Below are positions 8,716-15,548 of a stretch of DNA of 24,062 nucleotides, piece after piece. A program made the position numbers and the translations under genes. The first letter of the stretch is position 1. Every line of letters begins with the position of its first letter. Source of the stretch: a virus; the IMG/VR virus record IMGVR_UViG_3300009159_002609, positions 1-24,062 of that record; one strand, 5' to 3'. The notes under the pieces are model-generated. The model searched no databases and was not told where the DNA came from. It saw nothing but the letters and a program-made list of their open reading frames with translations.

Positions 8716-9184
8716 ATGTTGTAAATACCGATTGAAAATCTTTGCTGACGCTTGCACCTGTTTGGCGAAGTCCCGATAAAAACTCTTTTAAGTTAATCCT
8801 TGTATCTACTTTATACGAACCTTTGATGTGTGTCAAGTACACTTTGTCCAAGACTGGTTTAGCTTCAAATAACAGTTCAACTCCCCCGATAACAAATATC
8901 TGTTTGGTTGGATGTCTGGCTTCTATTTCAAGTAGCTCATCTTGTATATTACCGCTAAATGGATTAGCGTACATAACAGGACGATGTGTGGCAACATATA
9001 CAGTACGGTTAGGTAAAGGCTTGGGCATTTTTGGATCGTCCCAAGTCCGACGTCCCATTACTACTACATTGCCTTCAGTTAGGTGTCGAAAGTGTGCCAG
9101 GTCTTCGGCATTGTGGGACCATGGCAATGAGCCATTGAGCCCCATACCTCCAAAGAAGTCGGCAGCAAATACAGCATTAATCAT
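8678..9184 (-). CDS. folA: Dihydrofolate reductase
   Basis: Regenerates tetrahydrofolate from the dihydrofolate that ThyA releases. A 168-residue protein of normal length. Seen: GGMGLNGSLPWSHNAEDLAHF (12-32) with the acidic active-site region E27/D28, VVVMGRRTWDD (cofactor binding), RTVYVATHRP, and IFVIGGVELL, the conserved GG turn. It lies directly before thyA with a 38-nt overlap and starts inside the stop of the upstream gene (ATGA, 9181-9184). This folA-thyA order is common in large phages that make their own dTMP. Confidence 0.95.
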   Translation of the reverse strand: MINAVFAADFFGGMGLNGSLPWSHNAEDLAHFRHLTEGNVVVMGRRTWDDPKMPKPLPNRTVYVATHRPVMYANPFSGNIQDELLEIEARHPTKQIFVIGGVELLFEAKPVLDKVYLTHIKGSYKVDTRINLKEFLSGLRQTGASVSKDFQSVFTTYEGLFKRIKTST

Positions 9185-9525
9185 AAGTTCTTTAGTAAAT
9201 TATCTGTGAAAGGTTGTATTACTTTTGCTACGCTGTCCACACTGATATGAAAGTCAACATCTTTAATGATATCATCCAGTGCTTCTAGTTTAGCATTTAT
9301 TACTTCTTCGACTACAGCAGGATCAGCGCCTTCTTCTAACATCTCGGCGATGTTAACATCGACACTGGTTCCATCTTTAAGATTTACTGTAATGTAGCGT
9401 AATACACCAATTGGAACTTGCTCTTTTTTAACTTCTTTGAGCAAGGCTTCCCATTTGGCTTTAGTGTTTAAATTAAGCCGCTTGCTTTTTGGCTGGCGTG
9501 GCTTTTTTGGCTCTTGTTTTGGCAT
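9181..9525 (-). CDS. Conserved phage-type protein of unknown function
   Basis: 114 residues. The first 17 or so are very basic (MPKQEPKKPRQPKSKR), then a probably helical and acidic body with VLRYITVNLKDGTSVDVNIAEMLEEG and a long C-terminal helix-rich stretch. No known catalytic motif or membrane segment is visible. The N-terminal 53 nt overlap the Lys/Ala-rich tail of the upstream gene in another frame. No later ATG would leave a plausible protein, so the overlap seems real. The stop is coupled to folA by ATGA. Possibly nucleic-acid binding from its basic tail, but that is a guess. Confidence 0.7.
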   Translation of the reverse strand: MPKQEPKKPRQPKSKRLNLNTKAKWEALLKEVKKEQVPIGVLRYITVNLKDGTSVDVNIAEMLEEGADPAVVEEVINAKLEALDDIIKDVDFHISVDSVAKVIQPFTDNLLKNL

Positions 9526-10171
9526 TTTTCGCAGGTGTTAGTGATCTTGCTTCTTCTGTCAATCGTTTAGCTTCGGCTAATAATTGCTCGGCTTGTTTTT
9601 GCATAGCGTCAGCTTGTTTTAAACGATCTGCTGCCAAATCATCATCAGACAATACACCTTTAATATATGCGGCAGCACTTGCAGTACTGTCAACATCAAT
9701 ATTGGTACGACTTAGATTTTGATTGTTTGGTGGCATACCAACTTCACGACCTTCGCGAACTTTTTTCTTGCCTGTGTAACCTGCGTCTCTATCAATGTCA
9801 GATAGACGCTTGACTGCTTCTTCACCTTTTTCCATTTCGTCTAAGATGCTGTTTAGTTCATCTAATCGAACAGAGCTTTTAGCAGTAGGAGTAATCAATA
9901 CTTGGCTTGTTGGAACCTTCTTGATAAATCCTTCGCGATGCAATACTTCTAATGCATTGCGTCCGTCGCCCATAACGGTACGGAATAATACATCGCTAAA
10001 GTCTTTGGCGTTTTGACCAATTGTACTTTCCAATGCTTTCATTACTTCGTCGTGAATCATACGTGGTAATGTATCGCTGTATGATAACAAGCACATATGG
10101 TCTTCACCGGGTGTCTTGCGCCATAGAACGACAACTTTTTTGCTGTTGTGTTTACCGACATGTTTAATCAT
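9473..10171 (-). CDS. Conserved phage-type protein with Lys/Ala-rich tail
   Basis: 232 residues, function unknown. The N-terminal part (KKVVVLWRKTPGEDHMCLLSY, then LPRMIHDEVMKALES and NAKDFSDVLFR) looks like a compact domain recurring in marine T4-like phages, judged from memory and not from a search. The middle contains an acidic helix region; residues about 180-205 are a coiled-coil-like ADAMQKQAEQLLAEAKRLTEEA. The last 20 residues are a histone-H1-like Lys/Ala/Pro tail, suggesting nucleic-acid contact. The start is preceded by AAAGGAAATTAAAATG, a good ribosome site. It lies 14 nt after the 82-residue gene. Confidence 0.75.
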   Translation of the reverse strand: MIKHVGKHNSKKVVVLWRKTPGEDHMCLLSYSDTLPRMIHDEVMKALESTIGQNAKDFSDVLFRTVMGDGRNALEVLHREGFIKKVPTSQVLITPTAKSSVRLDELNSILDEMEKGEEAVKRLSDIDRDAGYTGKKKVREGREVGMPPNNQNLSRTNIDVDSTASAAAYIKGVLSDDDLAADRLKQADAMQKQAEQLLAEAKRLTEEARSLTPAKNAKTRAKKATPAKKQAA

Positions 10172-10185
10172 TTTAATTTCCTTTA

Positions 10186-10434
10186 TTATTCAGCGGCAGG
10201 TGCTTGAGCATCTGCGCCTGCTTCACTAGCTGGCTGTAGTGCGCCACTTTGTTGCAGGAACTTAACTAAACGTTCATACAAACCACCAACCTGAGTCATC
10301 TCTTCTGGCTTAATGGCACCACGTGTGCTTGCTAATTGAATTACTTGTGCGGCCAGCAACAAGTCAGCTAATTGTAGCTGTACTGGTTGTTCTGTTGCAG
10401 GCTCGCTGGCTTGTTGTTCTACTTGGTCTGACAT
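10186..10434 (-). CDS. Small conserved phage protein, Gln/Ala-rich
   Basis: 82 residues. The low-complexity ends (many Q, E, A and P) flank a helical core, VQLQLADLLLAAQVIQLA followed by STRGAIKPEEMTQVGGLYERLVKFL. This core resembles a small protein that recurs in cyanophage and other marine myovirus genomes (from memory); its function is not known to me. It starts after CCGGAGATACTATG, with GGAG five bases before the ATG, and is the first gene after a 64-nt gap, so the 10.4-5.7 kb transcription unit may begin here. Confidence 0.75.
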   Translation of the reverse strand: MSDQVEQQASEPATEQPVQLQLADLLLAAQVIQLASTRGAIKPEEMTQVGGLYERLVKFLQQSGALQPASEAGADAQAPAAE

Positions 10435-10498
10435 AGTATCTCCGGTGTAATAATCTATGCATATATTTACTACCTGTAGCCAGACCGGAAATTTTTTT
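10435..10498 (-). promoter_or_regulatory. Leader region with possible promoter and inverted repeat
   Basis: On the - strand this 64-nt gap carries TCCGGT near the stop of the upstream gene and ACCGGA just before the ribosome site of the 82-residue gene, a 6-bp inverted repeat with a long loop. Between them is AGTAAATA, six of eight matches to the T4 late consensus TATAAATA, and TAGATT, a poor sigma70 -10. No convincing -35 is seen. It is the only sizeable gap before the nine-gene block ending at 5743, which is why a promoter is suspected. Confidence 0.25.
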
Positions 10499-10792
10499 TT
10501 AGAACAAATCGAAATCGTGTTTGTTAATTTGATCCAAAATTAAGCCAAACATACTGGCTTCTCCTGGGATTTCGAACGCTGCACATTTTGAGAAATTAAC
10601 GTGATTGTTTGAGTCTTTGATGTAGTAATCCCCAAACCAAAAACGCCCAGAAAGATTCGCCCAAATCCAATCCTGGATGACCTTTTCTGGACCTTTGAGT
10701 TCAAACTCAACTCGGGCAAAATGGGGAGGACAATGATCTACTTGCCTGAGTCCAAATACTGCTAGCGGATTAGGTTCACCGTACTTGAGCAT
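10499..10792 (-). CDS. Conserved phage-type protein of unknown function
   Basis: 97 residues from the ATG at 10792, chosen because AGGAG lies four bases upstream; the frame is open back to 10840, but the extra residues overlap the preceding gene and look unlike a protein start. The sequence is GEPNPLAVFGLRQVDHCPPHFARVEF, then WANLSGRFWFGDYYI and FSKCAAFEIPGEASMF. It is aromatic-rich and probably a small alpha/beta fold, with two Cys and no membrane segment. It overlaps the upstream gene by 17 nt and ends at the 64-nt gap. I do not recognise a function. Confidence 0.7.
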   Translation of the reverse strand: MLKYGEPNPLAVFGLRQVDHCPPHFARVEFELKGPEKVIQDWIWANLSGRFWFGDYYIKDSNNHVNFSKCAAFEIPGEASMFGLILDQINKHDFDLF

Positions 10793-11081
10793 TGTGCTCC
10801 TCGATCTTAGTACGAGTTTCGTCACTGAGCTCGCCTTCAATCATTGTATATTTGGTATTGCCTTGTTTAATTTCAGGCAAAGTAATACGCTCTTTAAGTA
10901 GATCTTCTGCATCGCGCACAAACACTTCTGTGACGTTGTACTGTTTGGTGTACTGTGCAATTTCCACACTACGCATAAGATCGTCTAAGGTATTCTCTAA
11001 CTTGAGCATACGAATCTGTAAGTCCAATGCCAGCTGACGTGCGGCCTTGGGTTTAAGTTTTGTCGGGTCCTGAAATTCCAT
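10776..11081 (-). CDS. Small helical phage protein
   Basis: 101 residues from the ATG at 11081; an ATG at 11096 and a TTG at 11111 are alternatives in frame. GGAGAG lies a few bases before the chosen start. The protein is almost all helix-forming: AARQLALDLQIRMLKLENTLDDLMRS suggests a coiled coil, followed by YNVTEVFVRDAEDLLKER and a C-terminal charged helix. No enzyme motif is visible. It overlaps both neighbours (29 nt upstream and 17 nt downstream), so it belongs to the same message. Confidence 0.65.
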   Translation of the reverse strand: MEFQDPTKLKPKAARQLALDLQIRMLKLENTLDDLMRSVEIAQYTKQYNVTEVFVRDAEDLLKERITLPEIKQGNTKYTMIEGELSDETRTKIEEHNAQVR

Positions 11082-11400
11082 CTTCTGTCTCTCCATATTT
11101 AATTGCCTCAATAGTTCCTGTACCTTCTAAATCTTTGACAAACTGTGCAAAGATACCGGAAGTATATCCACTCATGCCCTGCATGTGTTTACCGCATTCG
11201 TAAATACTACCACTGTGATTGATAAACTCATAGTGATGTTCGTGCTCAATAGTTTCGGTAATACCCGAACTCAGTTTCCATCGATCACTACCTAAGTAAC
11301 CACCAAACCAACTTGCTAACACCTTGCGATTAACTTCGTCGCTGTTGTTGTACTTTAATTCCACAACGACCCAAAGGTCTGGTCTATAAAGGTTGTTCAT
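11053..11400 (-). CDS. Conserved phage-type protein of unknown function
   Basis: 115 residues from the ATG at 11400, which overlaps the stop of the SGNH hydrolase gene as ATGA. The frame is open to 11436, but the ATG start gives a natural N-terminus (MNNLYRPDLWVVVELKY). Features are a Trp/Tyr-rich start, an ASWFGGYLGSDRWKLSSGI segment, and a His/Glu cluster (EHEHHYEF) followed by GSIYECGKHMQGMSGYTSG. The His/Cys content could allow metal binding but matches no motif known to me. Confidence 0.7.
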   Translation of the reverse strand: MNNLYRPDLWVVVELKYNNSDEVNRKVLASWFGGYLGSDRWKLSSGITETIEHEHHYEFINHSGSIYECGKHMQGMSGYTSGIFAQFVKDLEGTGTIEAIKYGETEDGISGPDKT

Positions 11401-11813
11401 TTTGCTCTCTCTGCAATATCTTTGTACCCTGCCCAAGATGGGTGAATACCGTCTGGTTGTAATCGTGTAATAGGTAATACTGTATCACCGTAAGATTTAG
11501 CAATCTCATGTACAATGCTTTGAATCCGTTCAATTGGTACATTGCTGGCTTTTAAATTACCAGCCGGCAACACCCAATATACATTTTTAGCACCTACACG
11601 TTGACGCATTTCAAACAGTTCATCATAGGTCTTTACACCATTATGGTCATTTGAACCTAGACTGATAATAACTGTATCAGCATAGAACGAACCTTTATAC
11701 ATGCGATTAAACTGCCAGGTGTTAATACCGCCTTTGCCTTGCAGTTCGCAATGAGGCGCAAACATCTTAGTACCTACTGCAATACTATCACCAACAATAA
11801 GACATTCTAACAC
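11397..11813 (-). CDS. SGNH/GDSL-type hydrolase
   Basis: A small esterase or deacetylase-like enzyme. All four SGNH blocks can be seen: GDSIAVG near the N-terminus (nucleophile Ser), GGIN (block II Gly), SLGSNDHNG (block III Asn), and DGIHPSWAGY (block V Asp and His). At 138 residues it is compact, with no signal peptide or membrane segment, so it should act in the cytoplasm or as part of the virion. I take the GTG at 11813, which has GGAG six bases upstream; the TTG at 11825 would include that ribosome site in the coding region. Likely substrates are acyl or acetyl groups on a glycan or lipid, but nothing in the sequence decides this. Confidence 0.8.
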   Translation of the reverse strand: MLECLIVGDSIAVGTKMFAPHCELQGKGGINTWQFNRMYKGSFYADTVIISLGSNDHNGVKTYDELFEMRQRVGAKNVYWVLPAGNLKASNVPIERIQSIVHEIAKSYGDTVLPITRLQPDGIHPSWAGYKDIAERAK

Positions 11814-11826
11814 TTTATTCTCCAAA

Positions 11827-12120
11827 TTAACTCTGTAAGGTATCCCACATTAGCGTGGGATCGTTTTTTGGTACTGTAGCTATAGGTTCAATCCAACGGG
11901 ATTTTAACGCCAACATAACATAGTCCCTGACCTGTTTTGGACAGTCAGCATTGATCTGAATGCCCGCACGACTTGCTACATACAAAGACCCTATTAGGTG
12001 AAAACTTGGATCACCTTGCTTTAAGGTAACCCAAGTGCTGTCAAATGATTTACCGAATGTGGTAATTTTGCCAGTCTCAACAAGTTTGACAGTCTCACGC
12101 AAAGCGTCAGTAAAGTTCAT
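11827..12120 (-). CDS. Small conserved protein of unknown function
   Basis: 97 residues: a helical N-terminus (FTDALRETVKLVETGKITTFG), a central LIGSLYVASRAGIQINADCP segment and a C-terminal RDYVMLALKSRW. No known motif or signal peptide. It starts within the stop of the metallopeptidase/VWA gene (ATGA, 12117-12120), so it may be a partner of that protein. The SGNH gene begins 13 nt after it. Confidence 0.7.
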   Translation of the reverse strand: MNFTDALRETVKLVETGKITTFGKSFDSTWVTLKQGDPSFHLIGSLYVASRAGIQINADCPKQVRDYVMLALKSRWIEPIATVPKNDPTLMWDTLQS

Positions 12121-13373
12121 TTGCCTGCGTCCTCGTAATGTGCAAACACACCAAACTCTGGTTCTGCTGACTTGTTACCTTTGATGATCCATACGGTGTC
12201 GCAGTACGTTTCAACATCTTGTGGGCTCCACCCAAAGAAGCAGAAGTCAGTAAACATAATCAATTTCTTGGGCTCAATTTCATGCTCTTTAAGCCATTCC
12301 CAAACGCAATGCGGGTCAGTACCGCCACCACCACCTGGCTCAAACGATTCAATTGATTCTAAGTTATCGCTAGTAAAGACCTCAGTGTTGTGAACCTGAG
12401 TATCCCAACCCATGACATGGATGCGGTACTCGTCATATGATTCCATAATACCTTTGATCTCTGACAAAAAGATTTTAAGATCGTTGTCAGTAATACTACC
12501 ACTGGTATCAATACCAATAACCACGTCAATCTGCTCGCCGGGTTTCATACCTGGCATAACAGCATCCATATGCCAGCTACGACGGCTGGGTTTTGCCCAA
12601 GTGTAGTCCGATTTAACAGTAGACTCAATTTGTTGCTGTAGCAACTCGCGCCAATCCATAACAGGATCAGTTAAGTCTTTAATCATGCGCTTGACGCCGC
12701 CGGGCAAGTTACCTGCACCAGCTGCCTGTGCGGCAGACAGTACGGCATTTTTAATCTCGTCACGGATTTCTTTCTTTTCGGCTTCGCTCAGACGTGGACG
12801 GCCATTACCTGGTTTGTCTCCATTGCCTTCGCCATCACCATCTTCATCTCCGTCGCCATCCATGTGCTCGTCCAACAAACGCTTCATAAGCTCGTCAATG
12901 TCAATCTTGTCGGCGTTTTCATACAAGTCGTCATAAACTTCTTCTGCTGACATACCTTTGTATTTGGCGTCATACAAGGCTACGGGAATTTTGTCTCCTA
13001 CCCGTTGTTCTACCAAGTCCCAGTTTACACAATAGTCATCGGCAATGTTCCACAGCTTAGGGTCGCGATTGCCCCGACGCCCCATATGGTCATATACGGC
13101 ATGCAATACTTCATGCCCTACTAGGAACTCTAATTGCTTGAGTGGTAGTGAGTTAACAAATTCGCTATTGTAGTAGAATTTGCGTCCGTCTGTTGCGGCA
13201 GTGGGGCACCAAGCATCTGAGTTAACTAGAGTCATACGGGTAGCTAGGTTGCCAAAGAACGGGGCGCGGAGTAACAATCCAATACGTGCGGTAATCAGCT
13301 TTTCACGTGCCGCCTCATCTACTTTGGGATCTGTTACTGTTACTGACTTGCTTTTTTCTGCTAATGTAGTCAT
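12117..13373 (-). CDS. Metallopeptidase-like (DUF2201) plus VWA-domain protein
   Basis: 418 residues in two parts. The N-terminal part has a zinc-peptidase helix HEVLHAVYDH (H87, E88, H91) followed by NIADDYCVN, the DUF2201 pattern. A Gly/Asp-rich acidic linker (about 170-190) leads to a VWA-like domain with a full metal-ion-dependent adhesion site: DTSGS (289-293), T352 in GGGGTD, and D376 in LIMFTDF. Such proteins partner with MoxR AAA+ ATPases in bacteria (compare RavA-ViaA, NorQ-NorD and CoxD-CoxE) and act in the cytoplasm as remodelling or metal-insertion chaperones. The MoxR gene lies just upstream, separated by a terminator and a separate promoter. Whether the peptidase site is active is unknown. 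Confidence 0.88.
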   Translation of the reverse strand: MTTLAEKSKSVTVTDPKVDEAAREKLITARIGLLLRAPFFGNLATRMTLVNSDAWCPTAATDGRKFYYNSEFVNSLPLKQLEFLVGHEVLHAVYDHMGRRGNRDPKLWNIADDYCVNWDLVEQRVGDKIPVALYDAKYKGMSAEEVYDDLYENADKIDIDELMKRLLDEHMDGDGDEDGDGEGNGDKPGNGRPRLSEAEKKEIRDEIKNAVLSAAQAAGAGNLPGGVKRMIKDLTDPVMDWRELLQQQIESTVKSDYTWAKPSRRSWHMDAVMPGMKPGEQIDVVIGIDTSGSITDNDLKIFLSEIKGIMESYDEYRIHVMGWDTQVHNTEVFTSDNLESIESFEPGGGGGTDPHCVWEWLKEHEIEPKKLIMFTDFCFFGWSPQDVETYCDTVWIIKGNKSAEPEFGVFAHYEDAGK

Positions 13374-13403
13374 TGAATGCTCCTAATTATTCACTATACA
13401 TAT

Positions 13404-13432
13404 ATTATAGCATTTTGGCCTATAATTGTCTG
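13404..13432 (-). promoter_or_regulatory. Sigma70-like promoter of the VWA gene
   Basis: On the - strand: -35 CAGACA (13427-13432, four of six), a 17-bp spacer, and -10 TATAAT (13404-13409), preceded by TG at the extended -10 position. The sequence just upstream of the -10 is CCAAAATGC, identical to that of two other promoters in this window (near 15.3 and 15.9 kb). The VWA-gene ATG is about 30 nt downstream, with AGGAG before it. Confidence 0.75.
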
Positions 13433-13485
13433 TTGTTTTTATGCAACAGACATCTACTATGCCCATCTTAATGAAAATGCAGTGG

Positions 13486-13525
13486 TTAAAAAAAGGAGGG
13501 CTTACGGGGTTGCCCCTAGCCTCCT
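13486..13525 (-). terminator. Intrinsic terminator after the MoxR gene
   Basis: On the - strand: AGGAGG, an inner GGGG-CAA-CCCC hairpin, then CCTCCT, followed by a run of seven T. The arms pair at 13520-13525 with 13494-13499 and at 13513-13516 with 13506-13509. It lies 19 nt after the MoxR stop and just before the separate promoter of the VWA gene. Confidence 0.85.
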
Positions 13526-13543
13526 GCCTGTGAGAGCAACCGT

Positions 13544-14644
13544 TTACTTACCGCCGGCAGCGATAATGTATTTGCCGTAACGCTTATGGAACTCGTCAAA
13601 GTTTTTCAGCTTACCTGGTACCAGTGGCAGGTTGTATGTAGTAAGTGCAACACGAGCACCCATAACAACCAACTCAGTACCAAAGTTATCCATCATAAAG
13701 CGGAAGAAGTTATCGGCCATTGAGTGCCAATCTTCCATTTTAGCTTTACCAAGTTTAGCATACGCATCTTGCAATTCGTAGCACATGGACACAGTCAACG
13801 AGTACATAGCTGACACTTCTTTTACTTTGAGCTCCTTGACCTTACCTGCCAAGATTTCGCTTGGGTTAGGCATGTTGGCAGCATGTTTACGGTGCGCCAT
13901 AAACTTAACACCAAGACCGTCACCAATGGTACCGGCAATCAAGTCAGCCAATTCAGCATCAGTAGCCTCATCGTCGTACAAGAATTCTGACACAAAGCTC
14001 CAGCTACGTGGAGTAGCAAAGGCACGTGAACTTGAACGTGGATTAAAGTCCATTAAATCGTTCTTAGCAAAGCCAATGTAACCTACCACATCTTTGTGGA
14101 TACGATGTTGTACAGCCCACTCGTTCCAGCTGTCATAATCGCTACGTACTTCTAAGTGAACAAAACGATTTGCCAAAGGCATTGGCATACGATAGCTTAC
14201 ACCCTTGTCGCTTTCGCGGTTACCTGCGGCAACAATTACAACATTGTCTGGCAAGTGATAAGTACCCAACCGACCGTTAAGGATCAGCTGATAAGCCGCG
14301 GCCTGTACAGCAGGAGGTGCTACGTTCATTTCGTCTAAGAATAACGTAATCATGGGATACTGTTTAGCCATTTCGGCTGTTGGCAGTTCAACTGGTTCTG
14401 CCCAATCCATCTTGCCATTCTCTTTGTTATAAAAAGGAATACCACGCAAGTCTGTTGGATCCATTTGACCTAGACGCAGGTCAATCATATGTCCGCCGAA
14501 CTCTTCGGTCAAGTCGGCAACCAACTCTGACTTACCTACACCTGGAGGACCCCAAAGAAATACAGGACGCTTAACTTTGAAAGCACGTTTCAGACGGCTT
14601 TTTGCTTCTGATACCGTTACGGTACGATTTTCACTAACACTCAT
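13544..14644 (-). CDS. MoxR-type AAA+ ATPase
   Basis: 366 residues. Walker A GPPGVGKS (32-39), a MIDLRLGQMDPTDLRGIP segment, Walker B LFLDE (101-105), sensor-1 AAGN (139-142) and an arginine-finger-like NR (159-160) make it a clear MoxR-family ATPase. This family drives remodelling of partner complexes together with VWA proteins; here the metallopeptidase/VWA gene is the obvious partner. ATG at 14644 is preceded by AGGAG with six bases of spacing; the GTG at 14647 is less likely. It has its own promoter and ends at a strong terminator, so the two partners are transcribed separately or by read-through. Confidence 0.9.
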   Translation of the reverse strand: MSVSENRTVTVSEAKSRLKRAFKVKRPVFLWGPPGVGKSELVADLTEEFGGHMIDLRLGQMDPTDLRGIPFYNKENGKMDWAEPVELPTAEMAKQYPMITLFLDEMNVAPPAVQAAAYQLILNGRLGTYHLPDNVVIVAAGNRESDKGVSYRMPMPLANRFVHLEVRSDYDSWNEWAVQHRIHKDVVGYIGFAKNDLMDFNPRSSSRAFATPRSWSFVSEFLYDDEATDAELADLIAGTIGDGLGVKFMAHRKHAANMPNPSEILAGKVKELKVKEVSAMYSLTVSMCYELQDAYAKLGKAKMEDWHSMADNFFRFMMDNFGTELVVMGARVALTTYNLPLVPGKLKNFDEFHKRYGKYIIAAGGK

Positions 14645-14698
14645 CACAGGCTCCTAACAATTGGAATTAAAATGTTTAAATTACTTATTACAAAAACA

Positions 14699-14727
14699 AT
14701 TATACAATATTGACAATTAACTGTCTA
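14699..14727 (-). promoter_or_regulatory. Sigma70-like promoter of the MoxR gene
   Basis: On the - strand: -35 TAGACA (14722-14727, five of six), a 17-bp spacer and -10 TATAAT (14699-14704). The MoxR ATG is about 55 nt downstream. The spacer contains repeated ATTG motifs that might be a regulator site. Confidence 0.75.
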
Positions 14728-14732
14728 GCAAA

Positions 14733-14999
14733 TCAACCGCGGTAGTCTGCTGAAATTTCTTTTGTGACAGGATTGTACGACACAATCAAATCAGCGTAGG
14801 CAATGCTACCGGTGTTATGTGTGTCGAGGTACATAGCATCGTAAACAAAATTCATAATACTGCCGTGTGCCGCAACACCCTTGAAATGAGTATTAAGGAT
14901 CGGCTCATTCGTGTTATCGTGCCCGGCATCCAGCAACAGCTCGGTCATTTGGTCAGCACCAATGCTCATCAACTGGTCCAATTTGTCTTTGGTAATCAT
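14733..14999 (-). CDS. Small phage protein of unknown function
   Basis: 88 residues. Helical N-terminus (MITKDKLDQLMSIGADQMTELLLDAG), then FKGVAAHGSIMNFVYDAMYLD and a C-terminal beta-like SIAYADLIVSYNPVTKEIS. No motif recognised. AAGGAG lies nine bases before the ATG, a good ribosome site. It begins 12 nt after the 92-residue gene, so it is likely co-transcribed from the 15.3-kb promoter, and it ends just before the MoxR promoter. Confidence 0.7.
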   Translation of the reverse strand: MITKDKLDQLMSIGADQMTELLLDAGHDNTNEPILNTHFKGVAAHGSIMNFVYDAMYLDTHNTGSIAYADLIVSYNPVTKEISADYRG

Positions 15000-15011
15000 G
15001 TATACTGCTCC

Positions 15012-15290
15012 TTAGATACGGCTTAGGTTAATTACACGGCCTGGGTAGTCATTATAGCTGACACGTACAGGTACCAACACAGAGGTACCAACACGGCTAC
15101 CGCGCCCAGTTTCTTCAAAACGCTTGCCATCAAACTCGTCTACCAACACGTGGATTTTGAAAGCATCATACCCATGCTGGTTGGTGCGCTCAATAATGCG
15201 CCCTTCAACAAAACAGTCTGGGCGGCCAAACATTGGCTTGAAATCATAAGAACGAATAATGTCGTTTGCTTGGAATTTTTCTGCTTTCAT
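15012..15290 (-). CDS. Small conserved phage protein of unknown function
   Basis: 92 residues from the ATG at 15290, with GGAG seven bases upstream. The in-frame upstream extension to 15338 runs through the promoter, so it is not used. The sequence MKAEKFQANDIIRSYDFKPMFGRPDCFVEGRI, then FKIHVLVDEFDGKRF and VPVRVSYNDYPGR suggests a small beta-barrel-like domain (my inference). It resembles proteins in marine T4-like phages from memory. It stands alone after an extended -10 promoter. Confidence 0.75.
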   Translation of the reverse strand: MKAEKFQANDIIRSYDFKPMFGRPDCFVEGRIIERTNQHGYDAFKIHVLVDEFDGKRFEETGRGSRVGTSVLVPVRVSYNDYPGRVINLSRI

Positions 15291-15296
15291 AATCTG

Positions 15297-15335
15297 CTCC
15301 GTTTCATTTACAATACAACTATTATAGCATTTTGG
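15297..15335. repeat. 39-nt direct repeat, copy 1 (promoter plus leader)
   Basis: Exactly the same 39 bases occur again at 15881-15919. The repeat covers the -10 box, the transcribed leader and the GGAG ribosome site of the downstream gene, all read on the - strand. The likeness continues for about 9 more bases with 2 differences. Confidence 0.95.
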
Positions 15336-15349
15336 CAATTTTGGTACAA
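15321..15349 (-). promoter_or_regulatory. Extended -10 promoter of the 92-residue gene
   Basis: On the - strand: -35 TTGTAC (15344-15349, weak), 17-bp spacer, TGC then -10 TATAAT (15321-15326). The TGnTATAAT form makes up for the poor -35. The start codon is about 30 nt downstream. Confidence 0.8.
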
Positions 15350-15350
15350 C

Positions 15351-15518
15351 CTACTCTAAGTCTGAGTGTTGTTTATACTCGACGATTTCTTCGCTTAATT
15401 CTGACTTCATTTCCTGCAACTGCTCGACCATGTACTCCATTCCGTCAACTTCTTTTAACTCAGCAATAGCACGAGCGATGTTGGCTTTGGCCATTTCCAT
15501 TTTGATCAAGTAATCCAT
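15351..15518 (-). CDS. Small helical protein, 55 residues
   Basis: A short open frame, MDYLIKMEMAKANIARAIAE through EIVEYKQHSDLE. It is almost entirely helix-forming and acidic, with a probable coiled coil (MEYMVEQLQEMKSELSEEI). It has a proper -35/-10 promoter of its own about 31 nt upstream and GGAG eight bases before the ATG, which supports a real gene. The function is unknown; a small regulator or inhibitor of a host protein would fit its size, but this is a guess. Confidence 0.7.
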   Translation of the reverse strand: MDYLIKMEMAKANIARAIAELKEVDGMEYMVEQLQEMKSELSEEIVEYKQHSDLE

Positions 15519-15548
15519 TTCTTACTCCGTTTTGTTTAGTGTGTAAGT

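Noticed and set aside
10482-10499. Run of T near 10490 as a terminator
   Set aside because: The T run reads on the + strand, where no gene precedes it; on the - strand it is a run of A.
12172-12936. Several + strand open frames opposite the VWA gene
   Set aside because: They are low-complexity mirror frames of a well-supported gene and have no ribosome sites or motifs.
13377-13580. Small + strand open frame over the MoxR/VWA gap
   Set aside because: It runs through the terminator hairpin and promoter and has no protein-like pattern.
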